From NCBI RefSeq assembly GCF_009799805.1, contig NZ_CP047050.1:1688001-1752000 (forward strand): 64,000 bases of DNA, written 5' to 3'. Position numbers and translations under genes: made by a program. Origin of the DNA: Myroides phaeus. Lineage in GTDB: Bacteria > Bacteroidota > Bacteroidia > Flavobacteriales > Flavobacteriaceae. The notes beneath the pieces were generated by a model, which saw only the letters and a program-made list of their open reading frames with translations, made no database searches and was not told the origin of the DNA. Positions 40,504 through 49,580 of this stretch are shown piece by piece (within the stretch, counting starts at the first letter, position 1; each line of letters opens with the position of its first letter).

Positions 40504-40896
40504 ATGGCTATGAAAGAAAAATACGAACTTGAATTTCCGATAAATTCTTCTCCGCAGTTACTGTTTCAGTATATTTCTGATCCATCTGGATTAAGCGAAT
40601 GGTTTGCTGATAATGTAAACTCAAGAGGAGAGTACTACACTTTTATTTGGGGAGATTCCGAAGAAAAAGCTCGTGTTGTTACTCGTAAGACAGATGAGAG
40701 AGTTAAATATAGATGGCTGGATGAAGATGATAAAGATACAGAATATTACTTTGAGTTAAGAATTAATAGAGATGAGCTAACAAAAGATGTTACAATAATT
40801 GTTACTGACTTTGCAGAGCCAGATGAGATAAATGAATCAAAACAACTGTGGGAAAATCAGATAATGGACTTAAAACAAGTTCTTGGATCTGCATAA
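40504..40896 (+). CDS. START-like (AHSA1 superfamily) protein
   Basis: 130 residues: YELEFPINSSPQLLFQYISDPSGLSEWFADNVNSRGEYYTFIW is the beginning of a helix-grip fold of the SRPBCC/START type. Small single-domain proteins of this kind bind hydrophobic ligands or act as cochaperones, unknown here. The first ATG (MAM) is used; the second is 6 bases later. Its own transcript probably also leads to the aminotransferase gene. Confidence 0.85.
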   Translation: MAMKEKYELEFPINSSPQLLFQYISDPSGLSEWFADNVNSRGEYYTFIWGDSEEKARVVTRKTDERVKYRWLDEDDKDTEYYFELRINRDELTKDVTIIVTDFAEPDEINESKQLWENQIMDLKQVLGSA

Positions 40897-40913
40897 TTCC
40901 ATAAAATATAACT

Positions 40914-40921
40914 TATATTTG
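40914..40921 (+). promoter_or_regulatory. -7 box TATATTTG before the aminotransferase gene
   Basis: TATATTTG fits the TAnnTTTG element and lies 30 bases before the ATG at 40951. The nearest TTG (40883) is at a spacing of 28, outside the ideal range. Confidence 0.4.
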
Positions 40922-40950
40922 CCGTTAATAGTAATCAGAATAATTGAAAT

Positions 40951-41793
40951 ATGATTAATGTTAACGGCAAAATTGTTTCTAATAGTGAGATATCATTAGA
41001 AAATAATAGAGGGTTTTTATATGGAGATGCTGTTTTTGAAACAGTTAGAGTATTAGATAATAAAGTTTTATTTGTAGAGGATCATTATTTTAGATTAATG
41101 TCTTCAATGAGAATCTTGAGAATGGCAATTCCAATGGAGTTTACAATGGAATATTTTCAAGAGGAAATTATTAAAACAGCACAGGCTTTAGATAGTAATG
41201 CAAACGCTATTAGAGTTCGTTTTAATGTTTATCGTGATGCAAATGGTAGATATCTTCCAACTGATAGAAAGATTGGTTACATCGCAACCGCAGAGCGTTT
41301 GGATCAATCGGTTTATGGCTTTGATGAAGTTGCATACGAAGTTGAGCTATATAAAGATTTTTATGTAACAGCACATTTACTATCAACACTTAAAACAAAT
41401 AATCGTTTGATAAATGTTACAGGTAGTATTTTTGCTGATGAGAACGGATATCAAAACTGTTTTTTATTGAATGATAGTAAAAATATTGTAGAAGCTTTGA
41501 ATGCTAATATTTTTGTTGTTAAAGATAAAGTGGTAAAAACTCCACCTTTAAGTGATGGATGTGTAAAAGGTATAATGCGTAAACAAGTAATGGAATTACT
41601 TGAGAAACACCCTGATTATACATTGGAAGAGGTTTCTATTTCTCCTTTTGAATTACAAAAAGCAGATGAGATTTTCTTGACTAATGTTATTACAGGTATT
41701 CAAGCTGTTACTAAATACCGTAAGAAGGAATTTAAAAATGATCTTTCAAAAGATTTATTAAATAGATTAAATGCAAAAATCCGACTTCTTTAA
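40951..41793 (+). CDS. Class IV aminotransferase (PLP-dependent)
   Basis: 280 residues of fold type IV PLP enzymes, the family with branched-chain aminotransferase, D-amino-acid aminotransferase and aminodeoxychorismate lyase. FLYGDAVFETVRV (23-35) is the N-terminal signature; STLKTNNRL holds the likely Schiff-base lysine; NCFLLNDSKNIVEALNANIFVVKD and PLSDGCVKGIMR the PLP phosphate site. The exact reaction cannot be told from the sequence. It ends 4 bases inside the oppositely oriented AlgH gene. Confidence 0.9.
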   Translation: MINVNGKIVSNSEISLENNRGFLYGDAVFETVRVLDNKVLFVEDHYFRLMSSMRILRMAIPMEFTMEYFQEEIIKTAQALDSNANAIRVRFNVYRDANGRYLPTDRKIGYIATAERLDQSVYGFDEVAYEVELYKDFYVTAHLLSTLKTNNRLINVTGSIFADENGYQNCFLLNDSKNIVEALNANIFVVKDKVVKTPPLSDGCVKGIMRKQVMELLEKHPDYTLEEVSISPFELQKADEIFLTNVITGIQAVTKYRKKEFKNDLSKDLLNRLNAKIRLL

Positions 41794-42356
41794 TTGAAGT
41801 TCGGATTTTCTGGTGCATTTAGCCAGATGGAGTAATCTTGGCCTAATGATTTTATAGCTTTTTTCCATACTTGTTTAGAGGGAATTGTCAAAAGAGAATC
41901 ATATTCAAATTTATCAATAGTTATCCAATAGTTATCTTCTATTTCATTCTCTAATTGATTAATATCCCATCCTGTATAGCCTAAGTAAAACCGTATATCT
42001 TCTTTAGAGAGTACTCCAATATTTATTAGGTTTAAAATGGTGTCGAAATCACCTCCCCAATATATTTCTTCGTTTATATGTAAAGAATTAGGTATAACAT
42101 CTGGTCTTTTATGTATGCAAAATATTTTATCCTGTTCTACAGGACCTCCTTCATAAATAGTATGGTGTGCATCCGTTGTAGGAATTAAATCATTTAAAGT
42201 TACTTCAAGGGGTTTGTTAAGTACAAATCCGACAGAACCTAATTCTTCGTGGTCTGCCAATATGATTAGTGATCTCGAGAAAGATAAATCAATCAAGTTA
42301 GCAGAAGGTAAAGAAATAAGCATATCACCTTTAGAGATGTTTTTTTTGTTTGTCAT
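41790..42356 (-). CDS. YqgE/AlgH family protein
   Basis: 188 residues; GDMLISLPSANLIDLSFSRSLIILADHEE, then GSVGFVLNKPLEVTL and the IYEGGPVEQD motif are typical of the YqgE/AlgH family. It is cytoplasmic, of unknown function. Its 3' end overlaps the aminotransferase stop by 4 bases, an unusually tight convergent pair with no terminator between. It is monocistronic. Confidence 0.93.
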   Translation of the reverse strand: MTNKKNISKGDMLISLPSANLIDLSFSRSLIILADHEELGSVGFVLNKPLEVTLNDLIPTTDAHHTIYEGGPVEQDKIFCIHKRPDVIPNSLHINEEIYWGGDFDTILNLINIGVLSKEDIRFYLGYTGWDINQLENEIEDNYWITIDKFEYDSLLTIPSKQVWKKAIKSLGQDYSIWLNAPENPNFN

Positions 42357-42395
42357 TTAGAAAAAAAAGGTATTGTTGATAACCTAATATACAAA

Positions 42396-42432
42396 AAAAA
42401 GACCTCATTTAATAAAAATGAAGTCTTTTTAG
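42396..42432 (-). terminator. Terminator of the HU gene
   Basis: AAAAGAC and TCATT (42397-42409) pair with AATGA and GTCTTTT (about 42417-42430), with one C-A mismatch; T-run on the minus strand. Confidence 0.75.
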
Positions 42433-42464
42433 ATCTTTAAAAAAAGTATTTATTTTATTGATGC

Positions 42465-42746
42465 TTACTTTTTCTTATTTACAGCGCCTTCTAATTCAGA
42501 ACCAGCTTTGAATTTTACAACTTTTTTAGCTGCAATTTTAATAGTTTTTCCTGTTTGAGGATTTCTACCTTCTCTTGCAGCTCTATCAGTCACAGACCAA
42601 GAACCGAAACCTACTAATGAAATTTTATCTCCTTTAGCTAAAGTTGTTTCGATGTTTGATAAAAATGATTCTAATGCTTTTTTAGCTGCTACTTTACTGA
42701 TTTCTGCATCTTTAGCAATCGCGTCGATTAATTCTGTTTTGTTCAT
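42465..42746 (-). CDS. HU family DNA-binding protein
   Basis: A 93-residue histone-like protein. It has the N-terminal dimerisation helices (MNKTELIDAIAKDAEISKVAAKKALESFL) and the beta-arm GRNPQTGKTIKIAAKKVVKFKAG with the conserved GRNPxTG turn. It bends and packs DNA. Single gene. Confidence 0.95.
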   Translation of the reverse strand: MNKTELIDAIAKDAEISKVAAKKALESFLSNIETTLAKGDKISLVGFGSWSVTDRAAREGRNPQTGKTIKIAAKKVVKFKAGSELEGAVNKKK

Positions 42747-42912
42747 AATAATTTTTTTTAATGGTTAACTTTATTAACGTCCTCTTACAAATTTAGGGCT
42801 ATTCTCTTATAAAACAAGTGTTTTGCCCAAAAAAATAGAAAAAGTTAAAGTTTTATTTTGGTTTTTTTTAAGTCAAAGTCACTTTAGTATTAAAACCTTG
42901 ATTTTAATGCTG

Positions 42913-43857
42913 TTAAATTGCTTTTGCTTCCTCTGTAAAAGAGACTCCGTTTAGCAATTCGTTTGCTTTCATTGGTTTCTTTCCTGGGAATTGTAATCTT
43001 AGAATATTAATGAAACCATCTTGAATCGCTACTCTTATTTCCTTCTTTGTATGAGTTATTGTACCTAATGGTAAATTGTGTACTTCTTTTTCAAAAATAG
43101 TTTCGTACAATTTTACGTTCCATTCTTGTTCCTTATCTGTAATTGTACACCATGCAGTAGGGTAAGGGCTAAGTCCGCGAATCAAATTGTGAATAGCAGC
43201 ACCCGGTTTTGAGAAGTCAACTTTAGTGTTGTCTTTATTTAGTTTATAAGCTGTCTTTGTTTCCTCTTTAGGTTGAGTAGTTGTTACAACTTTGTCGTTC
43301 TCTATTAAAGAAAGCGTTTCTATTACTGTTTCTGCTCCTAAAAGCATTAACCTGTCATGAAGTTCGCCTGCACTTTCGTTCTCATCGATAAGAGCTTCTT
43401 TTTTCAGGATAATTGCTCCTGTATCTATTTTTTCGTCAATAAAGAAAGTTGAAACACCTGTTTTTGTTTCCCCATTGATAATCGCCCAGTTAATAGGTGC
43501 CGCACCTCTATAGTCAGGCAATAAAGAAGCGTGTAAGTTGAAAGTTCCTAATTCAGGCATTTTCCAAACTACTTCGGGTAACATTCTAAAGGCAACAACC
43601 ACATTCAAATTAGCATTGTAACTTTTAAGTTCTTCTAAAAAAGCTTCATCTTTAAGGTTTGTAGGTTGTAGGATTGGTAGGCTTTTTTCAAGAGCATATT
43701 CTTTAACAGCAGAATATTTTAGTTTTTGACCTCTACCAGCTGGTCTATCAGGTGCAGTAATTACTGCTACTATATTGTATTTATTTTGATACATAGCATC
43801 AAGGATTCCAACTGCAAAGTCAGGTGTTCCCATAAAAATGATACGTAAGTCTTTCAT
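42913..43857 (-). CDS. fmt: Methionyl-tRNA formyltransferase
   Basis: It formylates initiator Met-tRNA using 10-formyl-tetrahydrofolate. 314 residues, usual length. FMGTPDFAV (8-16) starts the formyltransferase fold, NLHASLLPDYRGAAPINWAI contains the catalytic Asn/His, and TFFIDEKIDTGAI the catalytic Asp. The C-terminal OB-like domain is complete. The start overlaps the recQ stop by 4 bases, so the two are translationally coupled. Confidence 0.96.
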   Translation of the reverse strand: MKDLRIIFMGTPDFAVGILDAMYQNKYNIVAVITAPDRPAGRGQKLKYSAVKEYALEKSLPILQPTNLKDEAFLEELKSYNANLNVVVAFRMLPEVVWKMPELGTFNLHASLLPDYRGAAPINWAIINGETKTGVSTFFIDEKIDTGAIILKKEALIDENESAGELHDRLMLLGAETVIETLSLIENDKVVTTTQPKEETKTAYKLNKDNTKVDFSKPGAAIHNLIRGLSPYPTAWCTITDKEQEWNVKLYETIFEKEVHNLPLGTITHTKKEIRVAIQDGFINILRLQFPGKKPMKANELLNGVSFTEEAKAI

Positions 43858-45752
43858 ATTATTAGGTATTGATTTTTATCGTTTGGTTTTATTTTATTCT
43901 CTTCAAGTAACACTTGAATAGCATATGAGATTTCATCTTTTGTAAATTGATTTAATAAGTCAATATCTTTTATGCTTAAAGGTTTTTCTTGTATGAGTTT
44001 ATAAATTTGTGATATAACATTTACTTTTTCTTTAGAAGTAGAATTCAGTTTTTTCTTCATACAAGTAGAGCACGTACCACAATCTTTATCTAATTCTTCA
44101 TCAAAATATTTTAAAAGAATTCTGTTTTTGCAAATATCTTCATTTTGAATATAAAACAGTAAAGAGTCGTATTGATTTATTTTTTTCTCATTGTATAGTT
44201 TTAAATGAGGGAACGTTCTGAATAAAGCTCTATCCTCTTCCCAAGCTTCATTAAATATAACTGTTATGTCATTCTCTTCAGGAGTGAATCTGCATAGTTC
44301 TTGTTGTTGACATTCTTGTAAGCATTTTACGATGTTTTCTATTGTTTCTTCTGTATGTTGAGAAATAATATCAAGATTTATATCAGTTTCATATTCGTAG
44401 ATACCAGGATAGGTTCTAAGAATAAACAATAAAATGTTTTCATATATTTCGTTATCATATGAGAAATCTAAGATATCACTACTTGAAGCTGTAAAAATTA
44501 GTTTTGTTTTATTTCCAGTATTTTGAGTTAGACGTATTACTCCTTGTCTGTCTAAAAATTGTAAAGCGTTATATGCTTTACGGTAAGCGAATTTATTGTG
44601 AAAACAAAATTGATTAAAATTAAAACTATTTACGCTATTGTAACCTTCGCCATAGGCTATTCCTAAAAAGTTGTTTAATTTTCTGTAAAGTAGTTTTAAA
44701 AATTCTTTATCAAACAAACTATCTTTAAACTGGGTTGTATTTTGTTTTAGTTCTTGATCAGTAAATAATATTGTAGCAAATGCTTTGTTGCCATCTCTAC
44801 CAGCACGTCCTGCTTCTTGGTAATAGTTTTCAATATTTTCAGGAATCTGAATATGAATGACATTTTTCACATTCTTTTTATCAATTCCCATTCCAAAGGC
44901 ATTTGTTGCAACTATGATAGGAGATTTTTCTTCTATCCAGTCTTGCATCCTTTTTTTCTTCTCATTTATAGTCAGTCCACCATGAAAATAAGTAGCACTA
45001 AAGTTGAGTTGATTTAAGCGTTGGGCAAAGAAAAAAGCTTCTTTTCTCGTTCTAACATATACAATACTTGGAGCAGGGTTTTTTCGTAAAATTCTCTCTA
45101 CAATGTTTATCTGATTTTCTACTTTATAAACTCCATAAATTAAGTTTTCTCTATAAAAGCTTTTCGTAAAAATCTTAGGTTCTATTAATTGTAGATTAGT
45201 ACAGATATCTTCCACTACTTTTTGGTTAGCAGAAGCAGTTAAAGCAATGATAGGTGTGTTAGGAAATAAATTGCGAAGTTTTCCTAATTCTAAATAAGAA
45301 GGTCTAAAATCATGTCCCCATTGAGAAATACAATGTGCTTCATCAATTGCAATTAAATTGATATTAAGTTTTTCTATTCTTTCTAATATCCACGTTTGTT
45401 GTAAGCGCTCAGGAGAAACATAAAGAAATTTGTAATTACCATACAGACAATTATCAAAGATTGCATCTATCTCGTGCATTGGCGTACCTCCTATAATTGC
45501 AGTAGCTTTTATATTGAGTTTGTTTAGATTATTAACTTGATCTTCAATCAAAGCGATTAGAGGAGAAACAACTAAACAAGTTCCTGGCATAACTAAAGCA
45601 GGGATTTGGAAGCAGATACTCTTACCTCCACCAGTTGGTAGCAAAGCAAAAGTGTCTTTTGCTTTCAGAACAGAATCAATAATCTGTTGTTGGGGTTCAC
45701 GAAAGCTATCGTACTGCCAATACTTTTGAAGTATTTCAAGGGGTGTAACCAT
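43854..45752 (-). CDS. recQ: ATP-dependent DNA helicase RecQ
   Basis: A 632-residue 3'-5' helicase. Walker A LPTGGGKSICFQIPAL (about 38-53), motif II DEAHCISQWGHDFRPSY, motif VI region IPENIENYYQEAGRAGRDG, and a RecQ-type zinc cluster CKN..CGTCSTC near 566-588. The HRDC domain found in E. coli RecQ is not evident at the short C-terminus (RQC-like region only). It is the first gene of a recQ-fmt pair. Confidence 0.95.
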   Translation of the reverse strand: MVTPLEILQKYWQYDSFREPQQQIIDSVLKAKDTFALLPTGGGKSICFQIPALVMPGTCLVVSPLIALIEDQVNNLNKLNIKATAIIGGTPMHEIDAIFDNCLYGNYKFLYVSPERLQQTWILERIEKLNINLIAIDEAHCISQWGHDFRPSYLELGKLRNLFPNTPIIALTASANQKVVEDICTNLQLIEPKIFTKSFYRENLIYGVYKVENQINIVERILRKNPAPSIVYVRTRKEAFFFAQRLNQLNFSATYFHGGLTINEKKKRMQDWIEEKSPIIVATNAFGMGIDKKNVKNVIHIQIPENIENYYQEAGRAGRDGNKAFATILFTDQELKQNTTQFKDSLFDKEFLKLLYRKLNNFLGIAYGEGYNSVNSFNFNQFCFHNKFAYRKAYNALQFLDRQGVIRLTQNTGNKTKLIFTASSSDILDFSYDNEIYENILLFILRTYPGIYEYETDINLDIISQHTEETIENIVKCLQECQQQELCRFTPEENDITVIFNEAWEEDRALFRTFPHLKLYNEKKINQYDSLLFYIQNEDICKNRILLKYFDEELDKDCGTCSTCMKKKLNSTSKEKVNVISQIYKLIQEKPLSIKDIDLLNQFTKDEISYAIQVLLEENKIKPNDKNQYLII

Positions 45753-45805
45753 AATCTGTTAACTACAAGAAGTTTTGTAACGAATATAAGTATTTTATGG
45801 TAAAT

Positions 45806-45840
45806 AAAAGGGTTATAGTTAGAAAACTATAACCCTTTTA
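45806..45840 (-). terminator. Terminator of the P-loop kinase gene
   Basis: AAAAGGGTTATAG pairs with CTATAACCCTTTT across an 8-9 base loop (45806-45840). Confidence 0.85.
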
Positions 45841-45859
45841 GTGTAATTGTGATATTTTA

Positions 45860-46393
45860 TTAAACTTTACTTAAAATAAAGTCTATTCTATTTTCAACTG
45901 TATCGCGAGGAACTTCAATTAAATCATATCCATATTTAGAATATGTGTTAATTAAGTGTTCGTGAATTTCGCTTGCTTCTTGGAAACTTTCATAACGTTG
46001 TTCATCACTAATGTAAATATTTTCCCAAGGTGGTAACAAGAAAATTTGATGATACATATGCTCTTTGCAAGCTGCATCAAAACTTTCAGGGTAATTATCC
46101 CCTTTGTAGTGCATATAAGCTAATACATCAGGTATTCCTCTATCTATAAATACAATATTGCTTTTTTCGCAAATTGCTTCTTTATGTTGCTTAATTCTCC
46201 CTTCTAAAAGTAATTGACTAAACAGTAAAGGCTCTGTTAAAAATAGTTGGTCAATTCCTTTTTGTTGAGCTTGTTTAGTTACCTCACGAGATATTTCTGG
46301 ATAGCAAATATATCCCTTCTTAGTAAGTTCGTTAATCAACGTCGTTTTACCAGATCCTGGGCCTCCTATGATTAAGATTAATTTTGTGTTCAT
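45860..46393 (-). CDS. AAA_28-type P-loop ATPase/kinase
   Basis: 177 residues: Walker A GGPGSGKTT (10-18), then IDRGIPDVLAYMHYKGDN and LPPWENIYISDEQRYESFQEA, matching the AAA_28 family that resembles the NMN kinase-like half of NadR and thymidylate kinase-like proteins. The target is not known. It is monocistronic. Cobinamide kinase CobU has a similar P-loop but lacks these motifs, so I do not call it that. Confidence 0.85.
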   Translation of the reverse strand: MNTKLILIIGGPGSGKTTLINELTKKGYICYPEISREVTKQAQQKGIDQLFLTEPLLFSQLLLEGRIKQHKEAICEKSNIVFIDRGIPDVLAYMHYKGDNYPESFDAACKEHMYHQIFLLPPWENIYISDEQRYESFQEASEIHEHLINTYSKYGYDLIEVPRDTVENRIDFILSKV

Positions 46394-46489
46394 TTTGCTG
46401 TAAATATCAAAGGTGCAAAATTACAATAAAATGTTTGCTATGAAAGAGTTTTAACGACATCTTTTGAAAATACTACATCTAAAAATGAT

Positions 46490-46497
46490 TATATTTG
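46490..46497 (+). promoter_or_regulatory. -7 box TATATTTG of the DUF493 gene
   Basis: TATATTTG preceded by TTG at 46464-46466 (spacing 23). It overlaps an in-frame TTG, showing that the true start is ATG 46513. Confidence 0.55.
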
Positions 46498-46512
46498 CCT
46501 AATAAAAAGATT

Positions 46513-46797
46513 ATGGACGAAAAAACACAAGACTTTTACGCAAGACTTAAAGAGCAATTAGAGAGTGATACAAATTGGCCAAGACCTTATTTATACAAAT
46601 TCATTGTGCCAGGTGATGCGAGTAAAATTGCTCAAGTAGAAGAAGCTTTCGACGGTTGTAAAGCTGATATTCAAATCAAAAATTCAAGTACAGGTAAGTT
46701 CTCAAGCGTATCTGTAAAATTAAATGTCAATAATGCTCAAGAAATTATTGATAAATATATTGCAGTATCTTCAATAGAAGGTATTGTTTCTTTATAA
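46513..46797 (+). CDS. DUF493 family (YbeD-like) protein
   Basis: 94 residues; the ACT-like fold pattern PYLYKFIVPGDASKIAQVEEAFDG, then SSTGKFSSVSVKLNVNNAQEIIDKYIAVSSIEGIVSL is typical of DUF493, a small regulatory-fold family with unknown role (LipB-linked in E. coli). I start at ATG 46513, not the in-frame TTG 46495, because a -7 promoter box covers 46490-46497. Confidence 0.9.
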   Translation: MDEKTQDFYARLKEQLESDTNWPRPYLYKFIVPGDASKIAQVEEAFDGCKADIQIKNSSTGKFSSVSVKLNVNNAQEIIDKYIAVSSIEGIVSL

Positions 46798-46897
46798 CTT
46801 CGTTTTAATTTTAATTAGAACATTTATTTTATTGCGAATTCCTTTTTTAGTATATTTAGCTGAATTGATTTCGCATCATTTATAATTATAATATCCT

Positions 46898-47614
46898 ATG
46901 AATTTTAATTCTCGAGAAGCAGTAAATAATTTAGATTACAATACTTCTAAAAAAGCTCTTGTCATTCCAGAGTATGGTCGTCATATGCAAAGTTTGATTG
47001 ACCATGTTTGTAAAATTGAAGATAGAGAAGAACGAAACAAAGCTGCGCGTTATGTAATTAGCGTAATGGGGAGTATGAATCCTCACTTGAGAGATGTGCC
47101 TGATTTTCAACACAAATTATGGGATCAATTATTTATGATGTCAAAGTTTGAATTGGATGTTGATAGTCCTTTTCCAATTGCTACGCAAGAGACTATTTTT
47201 AGCAAACCTGAAAAATTAGCGTATCCTCAAAATCACCCTAAGTATAGATTTTATGGTAATAATATTACCTATATGATTAATAAAGCTATTGCCTGGGAAG
47301 ATGGAGAAATGAAAGATGCTTTAATTATGGTTATTGCTAATCATATGAAAAAAAGTTACTTGAGCTGGAATAAGGAAACAGTTAAAGACGAGGTTATTTT
47401 TGAACATTTATGCGAATTGTCAAATGGAAAAATAAACTTGTTTAAGAAAGAGGAAGAGCTATCTACTACAGCAAATCTAATTCAAGTAAATAAAAAACAA
47501 TCAAATAAGGCTAATTTCACAAGCAATCAAAAGAACGCGAGTACAAATAGCAATAACAATAATAATAAGAAGTTTAAAACAAATAATAACTATCACTCTA
47601 AAGGTAAAAAATAA
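46898..47614 (+). CDS. DUF4290 family protein
   Basis: 238 residues. The N-terminal half (NTSKKALVIPEYGRHMQSLIDHVCKIEDREERNKAARYVI) is the conserved DUF4290 core, with the MG..NPHLRD motif next; the C-terminal 60 residues are low-complexity N/K-rich. Function unknown, restricted to Bacteroidetes as far as I know. Its stop TAA overlaps the murA ATG by one base (TAATG), so the two are coupled. Confidence 0.87.
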   Translation: MNFNSREAVNNLDYNTSKKALVIPEYGRHMQSLIDHVCKIEDREERNKAARYVISVMGSMNPHLRDVPDFQHKLWDQLFMMSKFELDVDSPFPIATQETIFSKPEKLAYPQNHPKYRFYGNNITYMINKAIAWEDGEMKDALIMVIANHMKKSYLSWNKETVKDEVIFEHLCELSNGKINLFKKEEELSTTANLIQVNKKQSNKANFTSNQKNASTNSNNNNNKKFKTNNNYHSKGKK

Positions 47615-48927
47615 TGAGTACTTTCAAAATAGAAGGAGGATTCCAATTAAAAGGTGAGGTGCACGCGCAAGGAGCTAAAAATGAGGCTTTGCAAATTTTA
47701 TGTGCTGTTTTACTTACACCTGAAAAGGTAGTTATTTCTAATATTCCTGATATCATTGACATTAATAAGTTAATCGAGTTATTGGGTAATTTAGGGGTTA
47801 AAATAGAGGAATTAGGACCTAATAAAAAGTCTTTTCAGGCAGATGATCTAAATTTAGATTATTTAGTTTCTGACGATTTTAAAAGTGGAGGAAAAGCACT
47901 TAGAGGTTCTATTATGATGGTAGGACCATTATTAGCTCGTTTTGGAAAAGGATATATTCCTAAACCAGGAGGAGATAAAATTGGAAGAAGAAGATTAGAT
48001 ACGCACTTTGATGGGTTTATCCAATTAGGTGCAAAGTTTAGATATAACAAAGAAGAGTATTTCTACGGAGTTGAAGCTGAAAAGTTAGTAGGAGCTGATA
48101 TGTTACTTGATGAAGCATCTGTAACAGGTACTGCAAATATCTTAATGGCGTCAGTTTTAGCTGAAGGAAAAACTACAATTTACAATGCTGCTTGTGAACC
48201 ATATATTCAACAACTATGTAAGATGTTGATTTCAATGGGAGCAAAGATTGAAGGTGTAGGTTCTAACTTGTTGAAAATTGAAGGAGTTAAGGAACTTTTC
48301 GGTTGTGAACACGCAATGCTTCCAGATATGATTGAGATTGGTTCTTGGATTGGACTGGCTGCAATGACTAAAAGTGAAATTACAATTAAAAATGTAGGGT
48401 GGGAACATTTAGGTGTTATCCCAAATACATTTAGAAGATTGGGGATTACGCTTGAAAAGAGAGGTGATGATATTTATATCCCTGCTCATACAGAAGGATA
48501 TGAAATTCAAAGCTTTATTGATGGGTCGATCTTAACAATTGCTGATGCTCCATGGCCTGGATTAACACCTGATTTATTAAGTGTTATTTTAGTAGTGGCA
48601 ACACAAGCAAGAGGAGAGGTGTTAATTCATCAAAAGATGTTTGAAAGCCGTTTGTTCTTCGTTGATAAATTGATTGACATGGGAGCTAAGATTATCTTAT
48701 GTGACCCACATAGAGCAGTGGTGATTGGACACGACTTTAAATCTCAGTTAAAAGCAACTAATATGTCATCTCCTGATATTCGTGCTGGTATTTCTTTATT
48801 AATTGCTGCACTTTCTGCTAAAGGGGTTAGTGTAATTCAGAATATTGAACAAATTGATAGAGGGTATGAAAGAATTGATGAAAGATTGAGAGCTTTAGGT
48901 GCGCATATCGAGAGAATAGAAGATTAA
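47614..48927 (+). CDS. murA: UDP-N-acetylglucosamine 1-carboxyvinyltransferase MurA
   Basis: It adds phosphoenolpyruvate to UDP-GlcNAc, the first committed step of peptidoglycan synthesis. 437 residues with the EPSP-synthase-like fold: GAKNEALQILCAVLLTPEKVVISN (20-43) with the substrate-binding Lys/Asn, and a C-terminal GANGRAV-like DPHRAVVIGHD stretch. The loop that normally carries catalytic Cys (about residue 115 in E. coli) reads MVGPLLARFGKGYIPKPGGDKIGRRRLD, with no cysteine at the usual place, which hints at the Asp-type enzyme resistant to fosfomycin. Directly before it is the DUF4290 gene; behind it the terminator is split by an IS. Confidence 0.94.
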   Translation: MSTFKIEGGFQLKGEVHAQGAKNEALQILCAVLLTPEKVVISNIPDIIDINKLIELLGNLGVKIEELGPNKKSFQADDLNLDYLVSDDFKSGGKALRGSIMMVGPLLARFGKGYIPKPGGDKIGRRRLDTHFDGFIQLGAKFRYNKEEYFYGVEAEKLVGADMLLDEASVTGTANILMASVLAEGKTTIYNAACEPYIQQLCKMLISMGAKIEGVGSNLLKIEGVKELFGCEHAMLPDMIEIGSWIGLAAMTKSEITIKNVGWEHLGVIPNTFRRLGITLEKRGDDIYIPAHTEGYEIQSFIDGSILTIADAPWPGLTPDLLSVILVVATQARGEVLIHQKMFESRLFFVDKLIDMGAKIILCDPHRAVVIGHDFKSQLKATNMSSPDIRAGISLLIAALSAKGVSVIQNIEQIDRGYERIDERLRALGAHIERIED

Positions 48928-48972
48928 ATATAATTGTCTTAGTTTTTATAAGAATAAGACAATAAGTAATAT

Positions 48973-48989
48973 AAAAAAGGCTACGTGTA
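48973..48989 (+). terminator. Left half of the split murA terminator
   Basis: AAAAAAGGCTACGTGTA (48973-48989) is the exact complement of the right half TACACGTAGCCTTTTTT at 50467-50483. An IS3 element has been inserted in the hairpin loop; see the mobile element entry. Confidence 0.85.
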
Positions 48990-49003
48990 AAACTCACTAG
49001 ACA

Positions 49004-49034
49004 TGCCCCAAAAAGTTAGACACTTTTTGGGGCA
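49004..49034. repeat. Hairpin at the left IS end
   Basis: TGCCCCAAAAAG (49004-49015) and CTTTTTGGGGCA (49023-49034) form a perfect 12-bp stem with a 7-base loop, followed by a T-run and the orfA ATG 7 bases on. It may block read-through into the transposase. Confidence 0.85.
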
Positions 49035-49040
49035 TTTTTT

Positions 49041-49580
49041 ATGAGTAGAAAACAGAAATATAATTATGAATTTAAGTTGCGGTTAGTAACTATTATTTTG
49101 GAAGGGAAAGACAGTATGAAGGGACTTTCTCGATCAGAAAAAATCAGTGAGTTTAACCTTTATTTTTGGTTTAAACTATATGAAGTTTATGGAGAACAAG
49201 GATTACGTGGAATCTTCCAAAACAAATTCACTATAGAAGAAAAAGTTCATATTATTCAGGAGCATCAAAATAGTGATTTATCTTTGACAGATACCTGTGT
49301 TAGATATAGAATCTCAAATCCTTCTGTCTTATTCCAATGGATAAGAAAATTTAAAAGTGAGGGATTTAAAGGTTTAGAAGATAATCGGGGTGTACATTTA
49401 AAGAAAAATAAAACAATTACCTCAATGACAAAGAAAAGCGCTATTCCTGGAATCAAAAGTTCAATGACTGATTTAGAAAAATTGAAAATTGAAAATGAAT
49501 ATTTACGTGCAGAAATTGCTTATCTAAAAAAGTTGGAAGCCTTGGCTCAAAGCAAACAAGCCAAAAAGAAAAAGCCGTAA
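49041..49580 (+). CDS. IS3-family transposase OrfA
   Basis: 179 residues: two helix-turn-helix units in the first 110 residues, e.g. KLRLVTIILEGKDSMKGLSRSEKISEF and KVHIIQEHQNSDLSLTDTCVRYRISNPSVLFQWIRKFK, then a coiled coil (LEKLKIENEYLRAEIAYLKKLEALAQ). This is the DNA-binding half. It ends in an A-rich run where the downstream orfB frame (-1) opens, as in the IS3 family. The start is ATG after the left-end hairpin. Confidence 0.93.
   Translation: MSRKQKYNYEFKLRLVTIILEGKDSMKGLSRSEKISEFNLYFWFKLYEVYGEQGLRGIFQNKFTIEEKVHIIQEHQNSDLSLTDTCVRYRISNPSVLFQWIRKFKSEGFKGLEDNRGVHLKKNKTITSMTKKSAIPGIKSSMTDLEKLKIENEYLRAEIAYLKKLEALAQSKQAKKKKP

Noticed and set aside
45860..46393. P-loop kinase as CobU
   Set aside because: The motifs match AAA_28, not the CobU nucleotide-binding and guanylylation motifs, and it is 15 kb from the cob genes.
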